The notes under the pieces are model-generated. The model was not told where the DNA came from, ran no database searches, and was given only the letters and a program-made list of their open reading frames with translations. From Verrucomicrobia bacterium UBA3214 (GTDB lineage Bacteria; Verrucomicrobiota; Kiritimatiellia; RFP12; UBA1067), in NCBI GenBank assembly GCA_002363575.1, contig DEWI01000155.1:3586-67585 (forward strand): a DNA stretch of 64,000 nt, in the 5' to 3' direction. Shown here piece by piece: positions 7,471-15,006 of this stretch. Positions within the stretch are counted from its first letter, which is position 1. Every line of letters begins with the position of its first letter. The position numbers and the translations under genes were made by a program.

Positions 7471-9165
7471 ATGAGTGAAGAGATCGAAGAAATAGAAGGC
7501 GAAGGCATCGACCTCGAAGAACTGGCCAAGCGCTACGAGACGAGGGGCTTCTTCTCGCGCATGTGCTCGATGTTCGCCGGACTCGGCAAGCCGAAGTCTT
7601 CGCGCGAATACAAGCTTGCGAGAATCGAGATGCAGCGTCTCATGGCGCCGCTGATCGCCATCGTCTCCGTCTTCATGCTCGTCGGCTCCTTGATCGTGTT
7701 CACCATGGTGAGCGAGAACAAGGCGAAGACGCTGGAGATCACTGTCGCGAAAGTCGAGCAGGACGAAGTCGTTCCCGAGGAAATGCCGGATGAAGAGCCA
7801 CCGGACGATCCTCCGGAGCCGCCGCCGATGGAAGACGTCGAAATCATGGTCGATACGCCTACGCCGGGACCTGTTTCGCCGATGTCGCCCGTGGCGCCGC
7901 CGACTACGCAGCAGGTCTCCGTAAAGCCCGCCGCGCAGGATACGGTTGCGATAATCAACTCGCCTGTCAAGATGAAGTCGATGGTAGGTTCGCGCACGCC
8001 TGGTTCGATAGGCATGATGACGCGCGGCGGCGCCGGCTACGGCGACGAGCACACCGAAGCGACGGTTTTGAAGGTCTTGTGGTGGCTGAAGGGCAAGCAG
8101 GAGCCGGATGGCAGCTGGGGCGGCGGTTCGTCGCGCCTTGCCAACACGTCTCTCGCGGTCCTCACATATCTCGCCCACGGCGAATACCCTGGCGCGCCTT
8201 CTCCCTACAGGAAGGATTTCGGCGTTGTCGTCGAAAAGGCGTTGAACTGGATCATCGCGCAGCTGTACACCGGCAAAGACGGCAAAGTGCACATGAGAGG
8301 TTCGGATGAACACGAATACGCCTTCTTGATCGCTACATACGCGCTCAATGAAGCGTACGGCATGACGAAGAATCCGAATTGCAAGACCGTCGCCATTCAG
8401 ACGATGGAGCGCATCATCCAAGGACAGTCCGCCACGGGCGGATGGGATTACAATATAAATCCTGATTCCACGCGCGACGACCTTTCATTCGCCGGCTGGG
8501 CCCTCCAGGCGCTGAAGGCGGGCAAGATGGCCGGTCTTCATCCCAAGGGGCTGGACGAGTGCATCGCCAAGGCGATCAAGTGCCTTCAGACCCGCAGTTT
8601 CTACAAGGACCACTTCACCTACTGCGCCGCGTCGCGCTACCACCCCGGCCTGACCGGCACTGGCTGCCTTGCGATGCAGCTGCTTGGCTACGGCGACAAG
8701 CCGGAAGTCAAGACCGCGCTCAACTACATGCGCGAATGGAAGCCGTCGTTCAAGTCCGAAGAGATGGGCGTCAATCCGAAGGACTGCTCGTCGCCGCAGT
8801 ACTACAGCTACTACGTGACGCAGTGCAAGTTCCAGGCGGGAATGCGCAAAAACGCCGCGAAGGCCGATCAAGTCGCATGGGAGAAGTGGAACGCCGAGAT
8901 GAAGCGCCTCTACATCCCCGCGATAAAGAACGTCCCGGCGAAGGTGAAGGATCATACAGGCAAGGAGCACAACCAGGGCTACTTCGAAAACTCCGACAAG
9001 TGGTCTTCGCGTCCGGTCATGGATACATGCCTCGTCGCGCTTCAGCTGATGGTCTATTACCGCTATCTGCCGACTACGCAGGCGAAGGCCGGCGAAGTCG
9101 CGGATGTCGAAGCGGGCGCCGCCGCCACGGAATCGAACGATGTCGATGTCACCGTCGATATTTAA
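7471..9165 (+). CDS. TonB-like anchored protein with alpha/alpha-toroid (squalene-cyclase-like) periplasmic domain
   Basis: Read in order, the 564-residue protein has: a charged cytoplasmic segment (1-57); one transmembrane helix (58-80); an acidic, proline-rich periplasmic linker (about 96-145, including PDEEPPDDPPEPPP) like those of TonB and TolA; and from about 186 an alpha/alpha-barrel with repeated QW-type motifs (WWLKGKQEPDGSWGG, GQSATGGWDYN). This is the prenyltransferase/squalene-oxidase repeat fold. The DXDD catalytic motif of squalene-hopene cyclase is absent, so a binding or structural role is more likely than terpene cyclisation. It directly follows exbB-exbD-exbD, so it is the natural energy-transducing partner, with the toroid in place of the usual TonB C-terminal domain. 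Confidence 0.85.
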   Translation: MSEEIEEIEGEGIDLEELAKRYETRGFFSRMCSMFAGLGKPKSSREYKLARIEMQRLMAPLIAIVSVFMLVGSLIVFTMVSENKAKTLEITVAKVEQDEVVPEEMPDEEPPDDPPEPPPMEDVEIMVDTPTPGPVSPMSPVAPPTTQQVSVKPAAQDTVAIINSPVKMKSMVGSRTPGSIGMMTRGGAGYGDEHTEATVLKVLWWLKGKQEPDGSWGGGSSRLANTSLAVLTYLAHGEYPGAPSPYRKDFGVVVEKALNWIIAQLYTGKDGKVHMRGSDEHEYAFLIATYALNEAYGMTKNPNCKTVAIQTMERIIQGQSATGGWDYNINPDSTRDDLSFAGWALQALKAGKMAGLHPKGLDECIAKAIKCLQTRSFYKDHFTYCAASRYHPGLTGTGCLAMQLLGYGDKPEVKTALNYMREWKPSFKSEEMGVNPKDCSSPQYYSYYVTQCKFQAGMRKNAAKADQVAWEKWNAEMKRLYIPAIKNVPAKVKDHTGKEHNQGYFENSDKWSSRPVMDTCLVALQLMVYYRYLPTTQAKAGEVADVEAGAAATESNDVDVTVDI

Positions 9166-9183
9166 AAGCGGCATGTCGCATCG

Positions 9184-9235
9184 CGCCTGCGAGGCGTGAG
9201 GATGTTCGCGCGCACGCGCGGCCCGGAAGGGCCGC
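9184..9235 (+). terminator. Two stem-loops after the Exb operon (possible terminator without U-tract)
   Basis: CGCCT-GCG-AGGCG (9184-9196) is followed by GCGGCCC-GGAA-GGGCCGC (9218-9235), a perfect seven-pair stem closed by a tetraloop. They lie 19 and 53 bases after the stop of the toroid gene, in a 175-base gap. No T-run follows, so intrinsic termination is doubtful, but this is the obvious end of the operon. Confidence 0.4.
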
Positions 9236-9340
9236 CGGCGCGCGTCCTCCTTGGGCGCTCCCTCTCCGGTGCAACTGCGGCTTTGCCCTACAGCCTGCCT
9301 CATCCGTAGTTTTTGATTCTATCGCCACGAGACTAGAAGC

Positions 9341-10561
9341 GTGTTCGTATCGTTCCTGGCCATGAAGTATCTGAAGCCGAAGCGCTCCGTCGCTTCGGTT
9401 ATCACTGTCGTCTCCGTGCTTGGCGTGATGCTCGGCATAGCCGCCGTCATTATCGTGCGCAGCGTGATGACGGGCTTTGGCGATATTTGGGAGCGCAAGA
9501 TACTCGATTTCAAGCCGCACATCCTCGTGTCGCCGCGGCAGGGTCATGTGATAACGCAAGAAGATGCGCTCGCGGAGAAGATTCGCGCGCTTCCGGGCGT
9601 CACGTGCGTCACGCCGGCGATAGCCACCCGCGTTTTGCTGGAATACCGCGGCCAGGTGCTTGCGCCGGTCATGATAGGCCTTGACCACGATGCGTTTCCC
9701 GGCTCGCTGAATCCCGGCAAGCCGTTCGCCGGTTCCTTCGATCTCGAAGGCGATACGATCATCGTCGGGCGGCATGTGGCGCGCAATCTCGGCATTCGCG
9801 TCGGCGATGAAGTGACTGTCTATTCGCCGAAGACGCTGGCTTCGCGCGACGAGGTCTATCTTCCTATAAAGTGGCGCGTCGGCGGCGTATTCTCTTTCAA
9901 CCAGCACGAGTACGATTCCGGCTATGTCGTAGCCTCTCTTCCCAACGTGCGCGATCTTCTGGGCATGGAGCGCGGAGTCTTCGCAATCCACGTGAAGACG
10001 GCTTTCCCCACGGACGAAAAGCGTTTCGAGGAGCTTTTCGAAAAGTGCGCGGCGATTCGCCCCGATGTCGTAGCGGAGTCTTGGAAGATGGTGGATCGCG
10101 AGCTTTTCAACGCCCTCGCCGTCGAGAAGAACATGACGGCCGTGCTGCTGCTGTTGATTTCGCTCGTCGCGCTTTTCTGCGTGATGAACACGCTTCTCGT
10201 CCTCGCCGTGCAGAAGACTCCGGAGATCGGGCTTTTGAAGGCGCTGGGATTTTCGCGCGCGCAGATCGCCGGGGTTTTCATGTTCCACGGGCTTGTGCAA
10301 TGCACGATCGGCATTCTGCTGGGACTTGCGGCGAGTTGGGCGGTCCTTTCCAATCTCCAGAATATCGTAGAGTTCCTTGCGCGCTTCGGCTTGAGCGTCT
10401 TCCCGGAATCGATCTACGGGCTTCCCGAGATTCCGCACAGGCTCGTCGCGATGGATGTCGTATGGGCCGTCGTCTTCGTGTATTTCTTCGGCGTGCTGGC
10501 TTCATTGCTGCCTGCGCTCGCCGCCGCCGCGAAAGACCCCGTAAAGGCTTTGAACGAATGA
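9341..10561 (+). CDS. lolC: LolC/LolE-family lipoprotein-releasing ABC transporter permease
   Basis: This is the membrane subunit of the LolCDE-type complex, which extracts outer-membrane lipoproteins from the inner membrane with ATP. The 406-residue protein has the FtsX/MacB architecture: one N-terminal helix (about 20-42), a large periplasmic domain, then three C-terminal helices (about 268-290, 315-340, 368-395). FLAMKYLKPKR at the start and QKTPEIGLLKALGFSRAQI are typical of LolC/E. The start is a GTG at 9341. The stop overlaps the ATG of the ATPase gene (ATGA at 10558). Only one permease gene is present, so the complex may be a homodimer, as in LolF-type systems. Confidence 0.9.
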   Translation: MFVSFLAMKYLKPKRSVASVITVVSVLGVMLGIAAVIIVRSVMTGFGDIWERKILDFKPHILVSPRQGHVITQEDALAEKIRALPGVTCVTPAIATRVLLEYRGQVLAPVMIGLDHDAFPGSLNPGKPFAGSFDLEGDTIIVGRHVARNLGIRVGDEVTVYSPKTLASRDEVYLPIKWRVGGVFSFNQHEYDSGYVVASLPNVRDLLGMERGVFAIHVKTAFPTDEKRFEELFEKCAAIRPDVVAESWKMVDRELFNALAVEKNMTAVLLLLISLVALFCVMNTLLVLAVQKTPEIGLLKALGFSRAQIAGVFMFHGLVQCTIGILLGLAASWAVLSNLQNIVEFLARFGLSVFPESIYGLPEIPHRLVAMDVVWAVVFVYFFGVLASLLPALAAAAKDPVKALNE

Positions 10562-11199
10562 GCATACTCGTCGCAGAGAACATAAGGAAGTCTTTCCGCA
10601 TTCCCGGCCAGCCGCCTCTCGAGGTCTTGCGCGGCGTGGATTTCTCGCTTTCTCCGAGCGAGAAGATCGCCATCGTCGGCAGGAGCGGCGCGGGGAAATC
10701 GACGCTTCTCCACATCCTCGGCGGTTTGCTCGAGCCAACGTCGGGAAGGGTGCGCAGGCCGGACAATTTCGGTTTCGTTTTCCAGAGCTACCATTTGATG
10801 GACGAGCTGACCGTCCTCGAAAACGTCATGCTGCCTTGCATGTCCGCGAGATTCCTCAAGGCCGGAAACGGCGCGGCGCGCATGCGAGCGGCGCGCGAAC
10901 GCGCTCTTGAGCTTCTGGAGAAGACTGGCCTCGCCGCGCGCATGCGCCATTTGCCGCGCGAGCTTTCCGGAGGCGAGCGCCAGCGCGTCGCCGTCGCGCG
11001 TTCGCTCGTCACGAATCCCGCGCTCGTGCTGGCCGACGAGCCGACGGGGAATCTCGATGCGCTGACCGGCAAGGATGTGCTGGAGATGCTTTCCGGGCTT
11101 TCGCATGGCGAGACGGCGCTCGTCCTCGTCACGCATTCCCCGGATGCGGCGGCGATTTGCGACCGCACGCTCACGCTTTCCGGCGGCGTGCTAAACTGA
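10558..11199 (+). CDS. lolD: LolD-type ABC transporter ATP-binding protein
   Basis: The 213-residue ATPase energises lipoprotein release together with the overlapping upstream permease. Visible motifs in order: Walker A GRSGAGKS, Q-loop in VFQSYHLMDELTVLENVMLP (the last part is typical of LolD/MacB ATPases), signature LSGGERQ, Walker B LVLADEPTGNLD and the switch histidine in THSPD. The start at 10558 is chosen because it forms an ATGA overlap with the permease stop and gives a normal N-terminus (MSILVAENIRKSF); the frame is open further upstream, but only as antisense-like sequence. Confidence 0.93.
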   Translation: MSILVAENIRKSFRIPGQPPLEVLRGVDFSLSPSEKIAIVGRSGAGKSTLLHILGGLLEPTSGRVRRPDNFGFVFQSYHLMDELTVLENVMLPCMSARFLKAGNGAARMRAARERALELLEKTGLAARMRHLPRELSGGERQRVAVARSLVTNPALVLADEPTGNLDALTGKDVLEMLSGLSHGETALVLVTHSPDAAAICDRTLTLSGGVLN

Positions 11200-11269
11200 A
11201 AAAGATTTTCGTTTTTCCGCGCCGGTCCATTCGGCAAGTCAATATAAACAATAGGATTGGAGACAAAAG

Positions 11270-12007
11270 ATGAATCCTCTTTCTTCCCGCAGAAGTTGGC
11301 TGGTCGCGCCGGTCATGTTCTTTGCGATGTCGGCGATTTTGCTGGCGGTATGGGCGGCCGTCCCGCCCGCGCGCGCGATTTTGCTTTTCGACAACCACGG
11401 CGCTTCGCCTGTAGAGCTGATGACGCTGCCGCTGTTCGCGTTGATTGTTCCGCTCGTCTGGCTTTGCCCGCCGTTCGGCGGCACCGTCCGCCGCCAGGTG
11501 CTGTGGAATATCGACGCTTCGCTGCTCGCGATCATGGCCATCATACGCGAGACCGATCTCCACAAGGCGGCGTTCGCGTGCATCTGGCCGGAGATCGAGG
11601 CTTCCTTCACCGGCACGGTCTTCAAGATGAAGTTTTTGAAGGCGGAGGAAATACCGCTCGCGCCCAAAATCTTCGTCGCCGCGTTCTTCGCAGTCTTCTT
11701 CGCTGTCGTGCTGATTACATTTCTGCGCTATGTGATTCCGCTTTTCAAGGGGATATTCAAGCTTCAGGGCGTCGCGTGGACGTGGGCGGTCTTCGGCGCT
11801 TCCAGCGTCATGGTGCTCATCGTCGATCGCCTGCCGGCGATTCTGCGCCACAATGGCTTTGCAACTCCCGCTCTCGACAAACACACCGGTTCGCTCGCCG
11901 CGCTTATGAAGGTTTTCGAGGAGGGCGGGGAAATGATGATGGCGCTATTCGCCCTGATGGCTCTCTTACAGGCATATATTGTACGCCGCGAAACGCGGGA
12001 AATCTAG
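11270..12007 (+). CDS. Integral membrane protein of unknown function
   Basis: The 245-residue protein has about five hydrophobic segments (residues 11-30, 48-67, 132-155, 168-187, 222-236). Between the second and third is a stretch with conserved-looking charged and aromatic residues (IIRETDLHKAAFACIWPEIE), and the end has a cluster of acidic residues before the last helix (KVFEEGGEMMMALF). I do not recognise the family. GGATTGGAGA lies just upstream of the ATG, and a TATAAA at 11243-11248 could be a weak -10. The APH-fold kinase gene starts five bases after its stop. Confidence 0.7.
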   Translation: MNPLSSRRSWLVAPVMFFAMSAILLAVWAAVPPARAILLFDNHGASPVELMTLPLFALIVPLVWLCPPFGGTVRRQVLWNIDASLLAIMAIIRETDLHKAAFACIWPEIEASFTGTVFKMKFLKAEEIPLAPKIFVAAFFAVFFAVVLITFLRYVIPLFKGIFKLQGVAWTWAVFGASSVMVLIVDRLPAILRHNGFATPALDKHTGSLAALMKVFEEGGEMMMALFALMALLQAYIVRRETREI

Positions 12008-12011
12008 CAAG

Positions 12012-12851
12012 ATGCATTCTTCTTTCGGTGCGGACGAAGTCCGCTGCGCCGCCGAAGACGCTTTCGGCGTTGAGTTCGCCGTTTTCAAGCCTCTAGGGGC
12101 GGGAAATTCTTCGCGCAATTTTCACGCCGTCACCGCCGGCGGCGACGAATATTTCATCAAGGTGGCGAATGCGGACAGGACGCGCCGCATTTCCGCCTAC
12201 CTCGCGAAATTGTCGTCCCCGCTGATCCCCGGCTTGGCGTTCGGCGGCAAGCGCGGCCATATCGGCAGATATGAAATCACGGCATTCGCCTGGGTGCGCG
12301 GCGGCTACAATATCGCTCCGCACCATCTGACGAAGCTGCAGATCGCCGCCATTCTCGAAGGCTACGAAACGCTTTCCGAGGCGTTTTCCGCCGTCGATGC
12401 AGGGCTGCTGGAGAAGTGGAGCGGCGCGGATGCCGCGGCCGCCGCCGCCGGCCTTCCCCTCAGGCCGATACATGGCGATTTCCATTTCAGGAACTATTTC
12501 CTGCGCGGAGACAAGCTGATCGCATGCTGCGATTTCGAGTGCATGCGTCTTGGCATAGCCACCGAGGATCTCGCGCGGATATTCATCCATGCCATGGAGC
12601 GCACGCATTTCTGGCATCTCCCGTACCAGATCGCGCTGCACCGCAATTTCGCCCGCATGGTCGCCATGAGCCGCTACCCGGAAAGCGCGTGGCGCGCCGC
12701 CGTGGATCAATATATATCCTATAAGAGCGAGCGGCGGCGCGCCAAGCGCGCCAACGATTTCTTCGCGCGCGTGGAAGGGTTGCTGCGCGCGCCCCTCTAC
12801 GCGGCCTTCCGGCGCCGCTGCGCAAAGAAAACGCCGCCCGCCCAAGCGTGA
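12012..12851 (+). CDS. Phosphotransferase of the APH/choline kinase-like fold
   Basis: The 279-residue protein has the aminoglycoside/choline kinase core: a nucleotide-binding N-lobe (LGAGNSSRNFHAV, then FIKVANAD with the ATP lysine), a catalytic loop IHGDFHFRNYF (HGDxHxxN) and a metal-binding DFE in CDFECMRLG. Members phosphorylate small molecules or sugars; the substrate here is unknown. The ATG at 12012 is preferred because it clears the upstream stop by four bases; an in-frame ATG at 11979 would overlap the membrane-protein gene. The C-terminus is basic. It converges on the xylR-like gene with a 34-base gap. Confidence 0.75.
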   Translation: MHSSFGADEVRCAAEDAFGVEFAVFKPLGAGNSSRNFHAVTAGGDEYFIKVANADRTRRISAYLAKLSSPLIPGLAFGGKRGHIGRYEITAFAWVRGGYNIAPHHLTKLQIAAILEGYETLSEAFSAVDAGLLEKWSGADAAAAAAGLPLRPIHGDFHFRNYFLRGDKLIACCDFECMRLGIATEDLARIFIHAMERTHFWHLPYQIALHRNFARMVAMSRYPESAWRAAVDQYISYKSERRRAKRANDFFARVEGLLRAPLYAAFRRRCAKKTPPAQA

Positions 12852-12885
12852 GCTTCGGCGGTAGCGCGCGGCGGCGCGGCGGCGC

Positions 12886-13989
12886 TCAAGAGTTTTTCTT
12901 GCGCCATTCCACCGGCGAGAGGCCGGTCTGGCGGCGAAAGACGTTCGTCAGGTGCGCCGGACTGCAAAAACCGCATACCATCGCGATTTGCTTTACCGGC
13001 ATTTCGTGGAGCTTAAGAAGACGCTTTGCGCGTATCATTCTCTGGCGCAGGACTTCTTCGCCGACCGAGCGGTGCAGGACGTCGGCAAAGAGACGGTCGA
13101 GAGCGCGGCGCTTCATGCCTATGTCCGCGGCGATTTCGCGCGCCCCGAAAGAGCGCGAAAGATTTTTGTGGATCGAGACGAGTGCCGCGCGTATTTGCGG
13201 ATCGGAATTCGCCAGCGTGTTTGAGGATTCGCGCGCCACGATCTCGCCTGGCGCTATCCGCGTGGTCACTGGCGAGGCGGCGCGCCGCTCTCCCGCCGTC
13301 ATATTCATCAGGCGCTCGAGAAGCGCCGCCCCTTCATAGGCGTTCTCGGCGAGATTCTGCTCGATGCTCGAAATCGGCGTCGCCTGGTTTTCGCAGAGAA
13401 ACGGGTCGTTGCCCACGCCGAGAATCGCGATTTCCCCGGGAACGTCGCGCCCGGCCTGGCGGCAGGCATTGACGAGGCGCGCGGCGTCTATGTCGCCGTA
13501 TGTAAGGACGGCGATGGGCTGCGGCGCCGTCTTCAGCGTCTCGTCGATGCCTAGCGCGCTCCACCGCGCCACTTTGGCGCCTTGCGGCAGCGCGCCCGTA
13601 TAGCCTGCGAAACGCTGCTCGTGGACATGCGTCCAGTCGGACGAAAACCACGCGAATGAAGTAAAGCCGCGCTCTACGAAATGCCGGGCGGCGATTTGGC
13701 CGATCGTGATATTGTCGGAGGCGACTCGCCACATCGGGAGGTCGGCGCGCTCTTCCGTCAAATCCACGACGGGAGTGCCGCTGTCGATTATCCGCTGCGC
13801 GGTCGCGACGTCTTCCGGCGTGTCGCGCACGGTCATCAGTATGCCGTCGAACGATTCAGGACGCTCGAATTTCTCGAGTCTGTCGGCCGTCATCAGATTC
13901 CAGCGGTGCTCCTTCGCAAAGCGCGCAATGCCGTTCGTCCGGGGCAAACTCCACGGCGTAATCATCAAAAGCACATTTCGCGGTTTCAT
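12886..13989 (-). CDS. XylR-like AraC-family transcriptional regulator
   Basis: The 367-residue regulator has an N-terminal periplasmic-binding-protein-like sensor (about 1-255; GILGVGNDPFLCENQ-type stretches resemble LacI/XylR sensors) and a C-terminal AraC DNA-binding domain (about 265-365) with two helix-turn-helix motifs, the second around IAMVCGFCSPAHLTNVFRRQTG. Family members activate sugar-catabolic genes on binding a pentose or related sugar. No catabolic operon adjoins it, so its target is not evident. Its promoter has the -10 at 13997-14002 ending seven bases before the ATG, so the mRNA is predicted to be leaderless. Confidence 0.87.
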   Translation of the reverse strand: MKPRNVLLMITPWSLPRTNGIARFAKEHRWNLMTADRLEKFERPESFDGILMTVRDTPEDVATAQRIIDSGTPVVDLTEERADLPMWRVASDNITIGQIAARHFVERGFTSFAWFSSDWTHVHEQRFAGYTGALPQGAKVARWSALGIDETLKTAPQPIAVLTYGDIDAARLVNACRQAGRDVPGEIAILGVGNDPFLCENQATPISSIEQNLAENAYEGAALLERLMNMTAGERRAASPVTTRIAPGEIVARESSNTLANSDPQIRAALVSIHKNLSRSFGAREIAADIGMKRRALDRLFADVLHRSVGEEVLRQRMIRAKRLLKLHEMPVKQIAMVCGFCSPAHLTNVFRRQTGLSPVEWRKKNS

Positions 13990-13996
13990 GACGTAT

Positions 13997-14005
13997 ATTA
14001 TACCA
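13997..14005 (-). promoter_or_regulatory. Extended -10 promoter of the xylR-like gene
   Basis: On the minus strand TG-G-TATAAT occupies 14005-13997, followed by A, with A/T-rich sequence upstream and no -35. Seven bases separate the -10 from the ATG at 13989, so transcription should start on or one base before the start codon. Confidence 0.75.
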
Positions 14006-14069
14006 CAATTTTCCGCTTTCCGTGTCCGCTGAAATCATCCTCTTCCAGTTTCCAGATTCTTCCGCGGCG

Positions 14070-14088
14070 CCGGAAATCCAGTTTCCGG
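14070..14088. repeat. Seven-pair hairpin
   Basis: CCGGAAA, a five-base loop TCCAG and TTTCCGG form a perfect inverted repeat between the xylR promoter and the first repeat array. No T-run follows on either side. Function unknown. Confidence 0.4.
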
Positions 14089-14112
14089 GGTGGCAGGCAT
14101 CGGTTCCCAAGG

Positions 14113-14234
14113 TGATAGTTATCGGCTGCGCAAGCGATAGGTATCGCTTGCCCGACCGATAGGTATCGCTTGTCCGACCGATAGGTATCGGTTTGCCAAG
14201 CGATAGGTATCGGTTGCGGAGGCGATAGGTATCG
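14113..14234. repeat. Array 1: six near-palindromes CGATAGGTATCG at exact 22-bp pitch
   Basis: Cores start at 14113 (variant TGATAGTTATCG), 14135, 14157, 14179, 14201 and 14223. Each is CGATA-GG-TATCG, a dyad with a two-base centre. They are separated by ten-base spacers (GCTGCGCAAG, CTTGCCCGAC, CTTGTCCGAC, GTTTGCCAAG, GTTGCGGAGG) and placed exactly 22 bases apart, about two helical turns. A second array with the same core and pitch is at 44389-44532, and both are followed by a similar GGCGAC...CGCCYGTC stretch. Unit size and lack of cas genes exclude CRISPR. A tandem protein-binding site or a short dispersed repeat family is likely. Confidence 0.85.
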
Positions 14235-14356
14235 GTTCGGCGACCGACGCCCGTCGCCGCGCGTTTGGTCAAATGGGGGATGAATACCCATTAGGGCGCT
14301 ACCGGAAGCACATTCCCCCCGGCAAAAGCCCCGAACTGGACAGCCGGGGAGGGCCG

Positions 14357-14424
14357 CTCTAGAAGCCTAGGATTCAAGAATTCTAGACTTCTGGGATTCT
14401 AGGCTTCCAGTCTTCTAGACTTCC
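14357..14424. repeat. Inverted-repeat element rich in TCTAG/CCTAG
   Basis: The stretch repeats AGAAGnCTAG-type units in both orientations. GAAGCCTAGGATTC (14361-14374) pairs with GGGATTCTAGGCTTCC (14393-14408) with one mismatch, and the middle holds GAATTC and TCTAGA palindromes; TCTTCTAGACTTCC closes it. It is AT-richer than its surroundings and could form a cruciform or RNA hairpin. No coding frame runs through it. Origin and role are unknown. Confidence 0.5.
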
Positions 14425-14487
14425 GCGCGACCTTCACGAAACGGACGCGCGGGGGTGGAGCGTGAAGCGCCGAGGGGATGGGAATAA

Positions 14488-15006
14488 CTAGCTGCGGGGT
14501 GGGGATGCTGGATCGTTGGCGCGGAAGCAGAGGCGCATGGCGATTTCCGGGCAAGTGAAGGGGTTTGTGTGCTTGGTGCAGTTGATGCAGCCGGTATAGA
14601 GTTTGTGCATCACCTTCGTCTTGGGAATCTCGCTGAACGAAAGCGCCTTGAAAAACTCCGGCGCGAATGTAAGCACGACGATTTCGCTAGGATGCAGCGG
14701 CTGTACGCGCCGTATCACCGCCTCGACGAGCGCCTTGCCGATGCCGCGGCGCCGGAACATGCTTTTGACGGCGAGCGACTGCACTTCGACAGTGGATGCG
14801 AGCGCGTCGCCAAGCTCCGGATGCACCTGGTAGGTGGCGCAACCGGTCATTTCGCCGCTGCATTCGGCGATGAAGAAGCGGTCGATATTCTCGACGATAT
14901 TGCCGAGCGAGCGCGGCACCAGCTGATCGCGATTCAGATGCACGAGCGCGAAAATGCGCTCGGCATCGTTCAGCGTGGCCGGACGGACTATGAATTCTTC
15001 AGCCAC
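14488..15006 (-). CDS. GNAT N-acetyltransferase, short N-acetylglutamate synthase-like
   Basis: The 172-residue protein has a GNAT fold: acetyl-CoA loop RRRGIGKALVEAV, preceded by the strand VEVQSLAVKSMF. Its C-terminal segment, YTGCINCTKHTNPFTCPEIA, has paired cysteines like those of stand-alone ArgA-type N-acetylglutamate synthases (C-x2-C ... C-x-E-x-A-M). Such enzymes start arginine synthesis; argF and argG lie elsewhere in this window. The ATG at 15006 lies inside the end of the upstream nfnB gene (19-base overlap), implying translational coupling. ArgA-like activity is an inference from the C-terminal pattern. Confidence 0.75.
   Translation of the reverse strand: MAEEFIVRPATLNDAERIFALVHLNRDQLVPRSLGNIVENIDRFFIAECSGEMTGCATYQVHPELGDALASTVEVQSLAVKSMFRRRGIGKALVEAVIRRVQPLHPSEIVVLTFAPEFFKALSFSEIPKTKVMHKLYTGCINCTKHTNPFTCPEIAMRLCFRANDPASPPRS

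Larger units (their letters stand above)
13990..14487. other. Gene-free stretch: promoter, hairpin, repeat array and inverted-repeat element
   Basis: This 498-base gap between xylR (start) and the GNAT gene (end) holds the xylR promoter, a seven-pair hairpin (14070-14088), the six-unit 22-bp array (14113-14234) and a TCTAGA/CCTAGG-rich inverted-repeat element (14357-14424). No credible gene is seen. The remaining ~120 bases between the array and that element, and ~60 after it, show nothing I can assign. Confidence 0.7.

Noticed and set aside
7471-9165. Squalene-hopene or other terpene cyclase
   Set aside because: The fold motifs are there, but the catalytic DXDD motif is absent, and the chain starts with a TonB-like anchor and linker beside exbB/exbD.
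14113-14234. CRISPR array
   Set aside because: Units are only 22 bases (12-base core plus ten-base spacer), the cores are palindromic, no cas gene is present, and the second array changes orientation midway.
13998-14291. Minus-strand gene encoding RYLSxxQPIPI-type peptide repeats
   Set aside because: The frame runs across the 22-bp array; 22 is not a multiple of three, so the apparent peptide repeat drifts between frames. It is an artefact of the DNA repeat.
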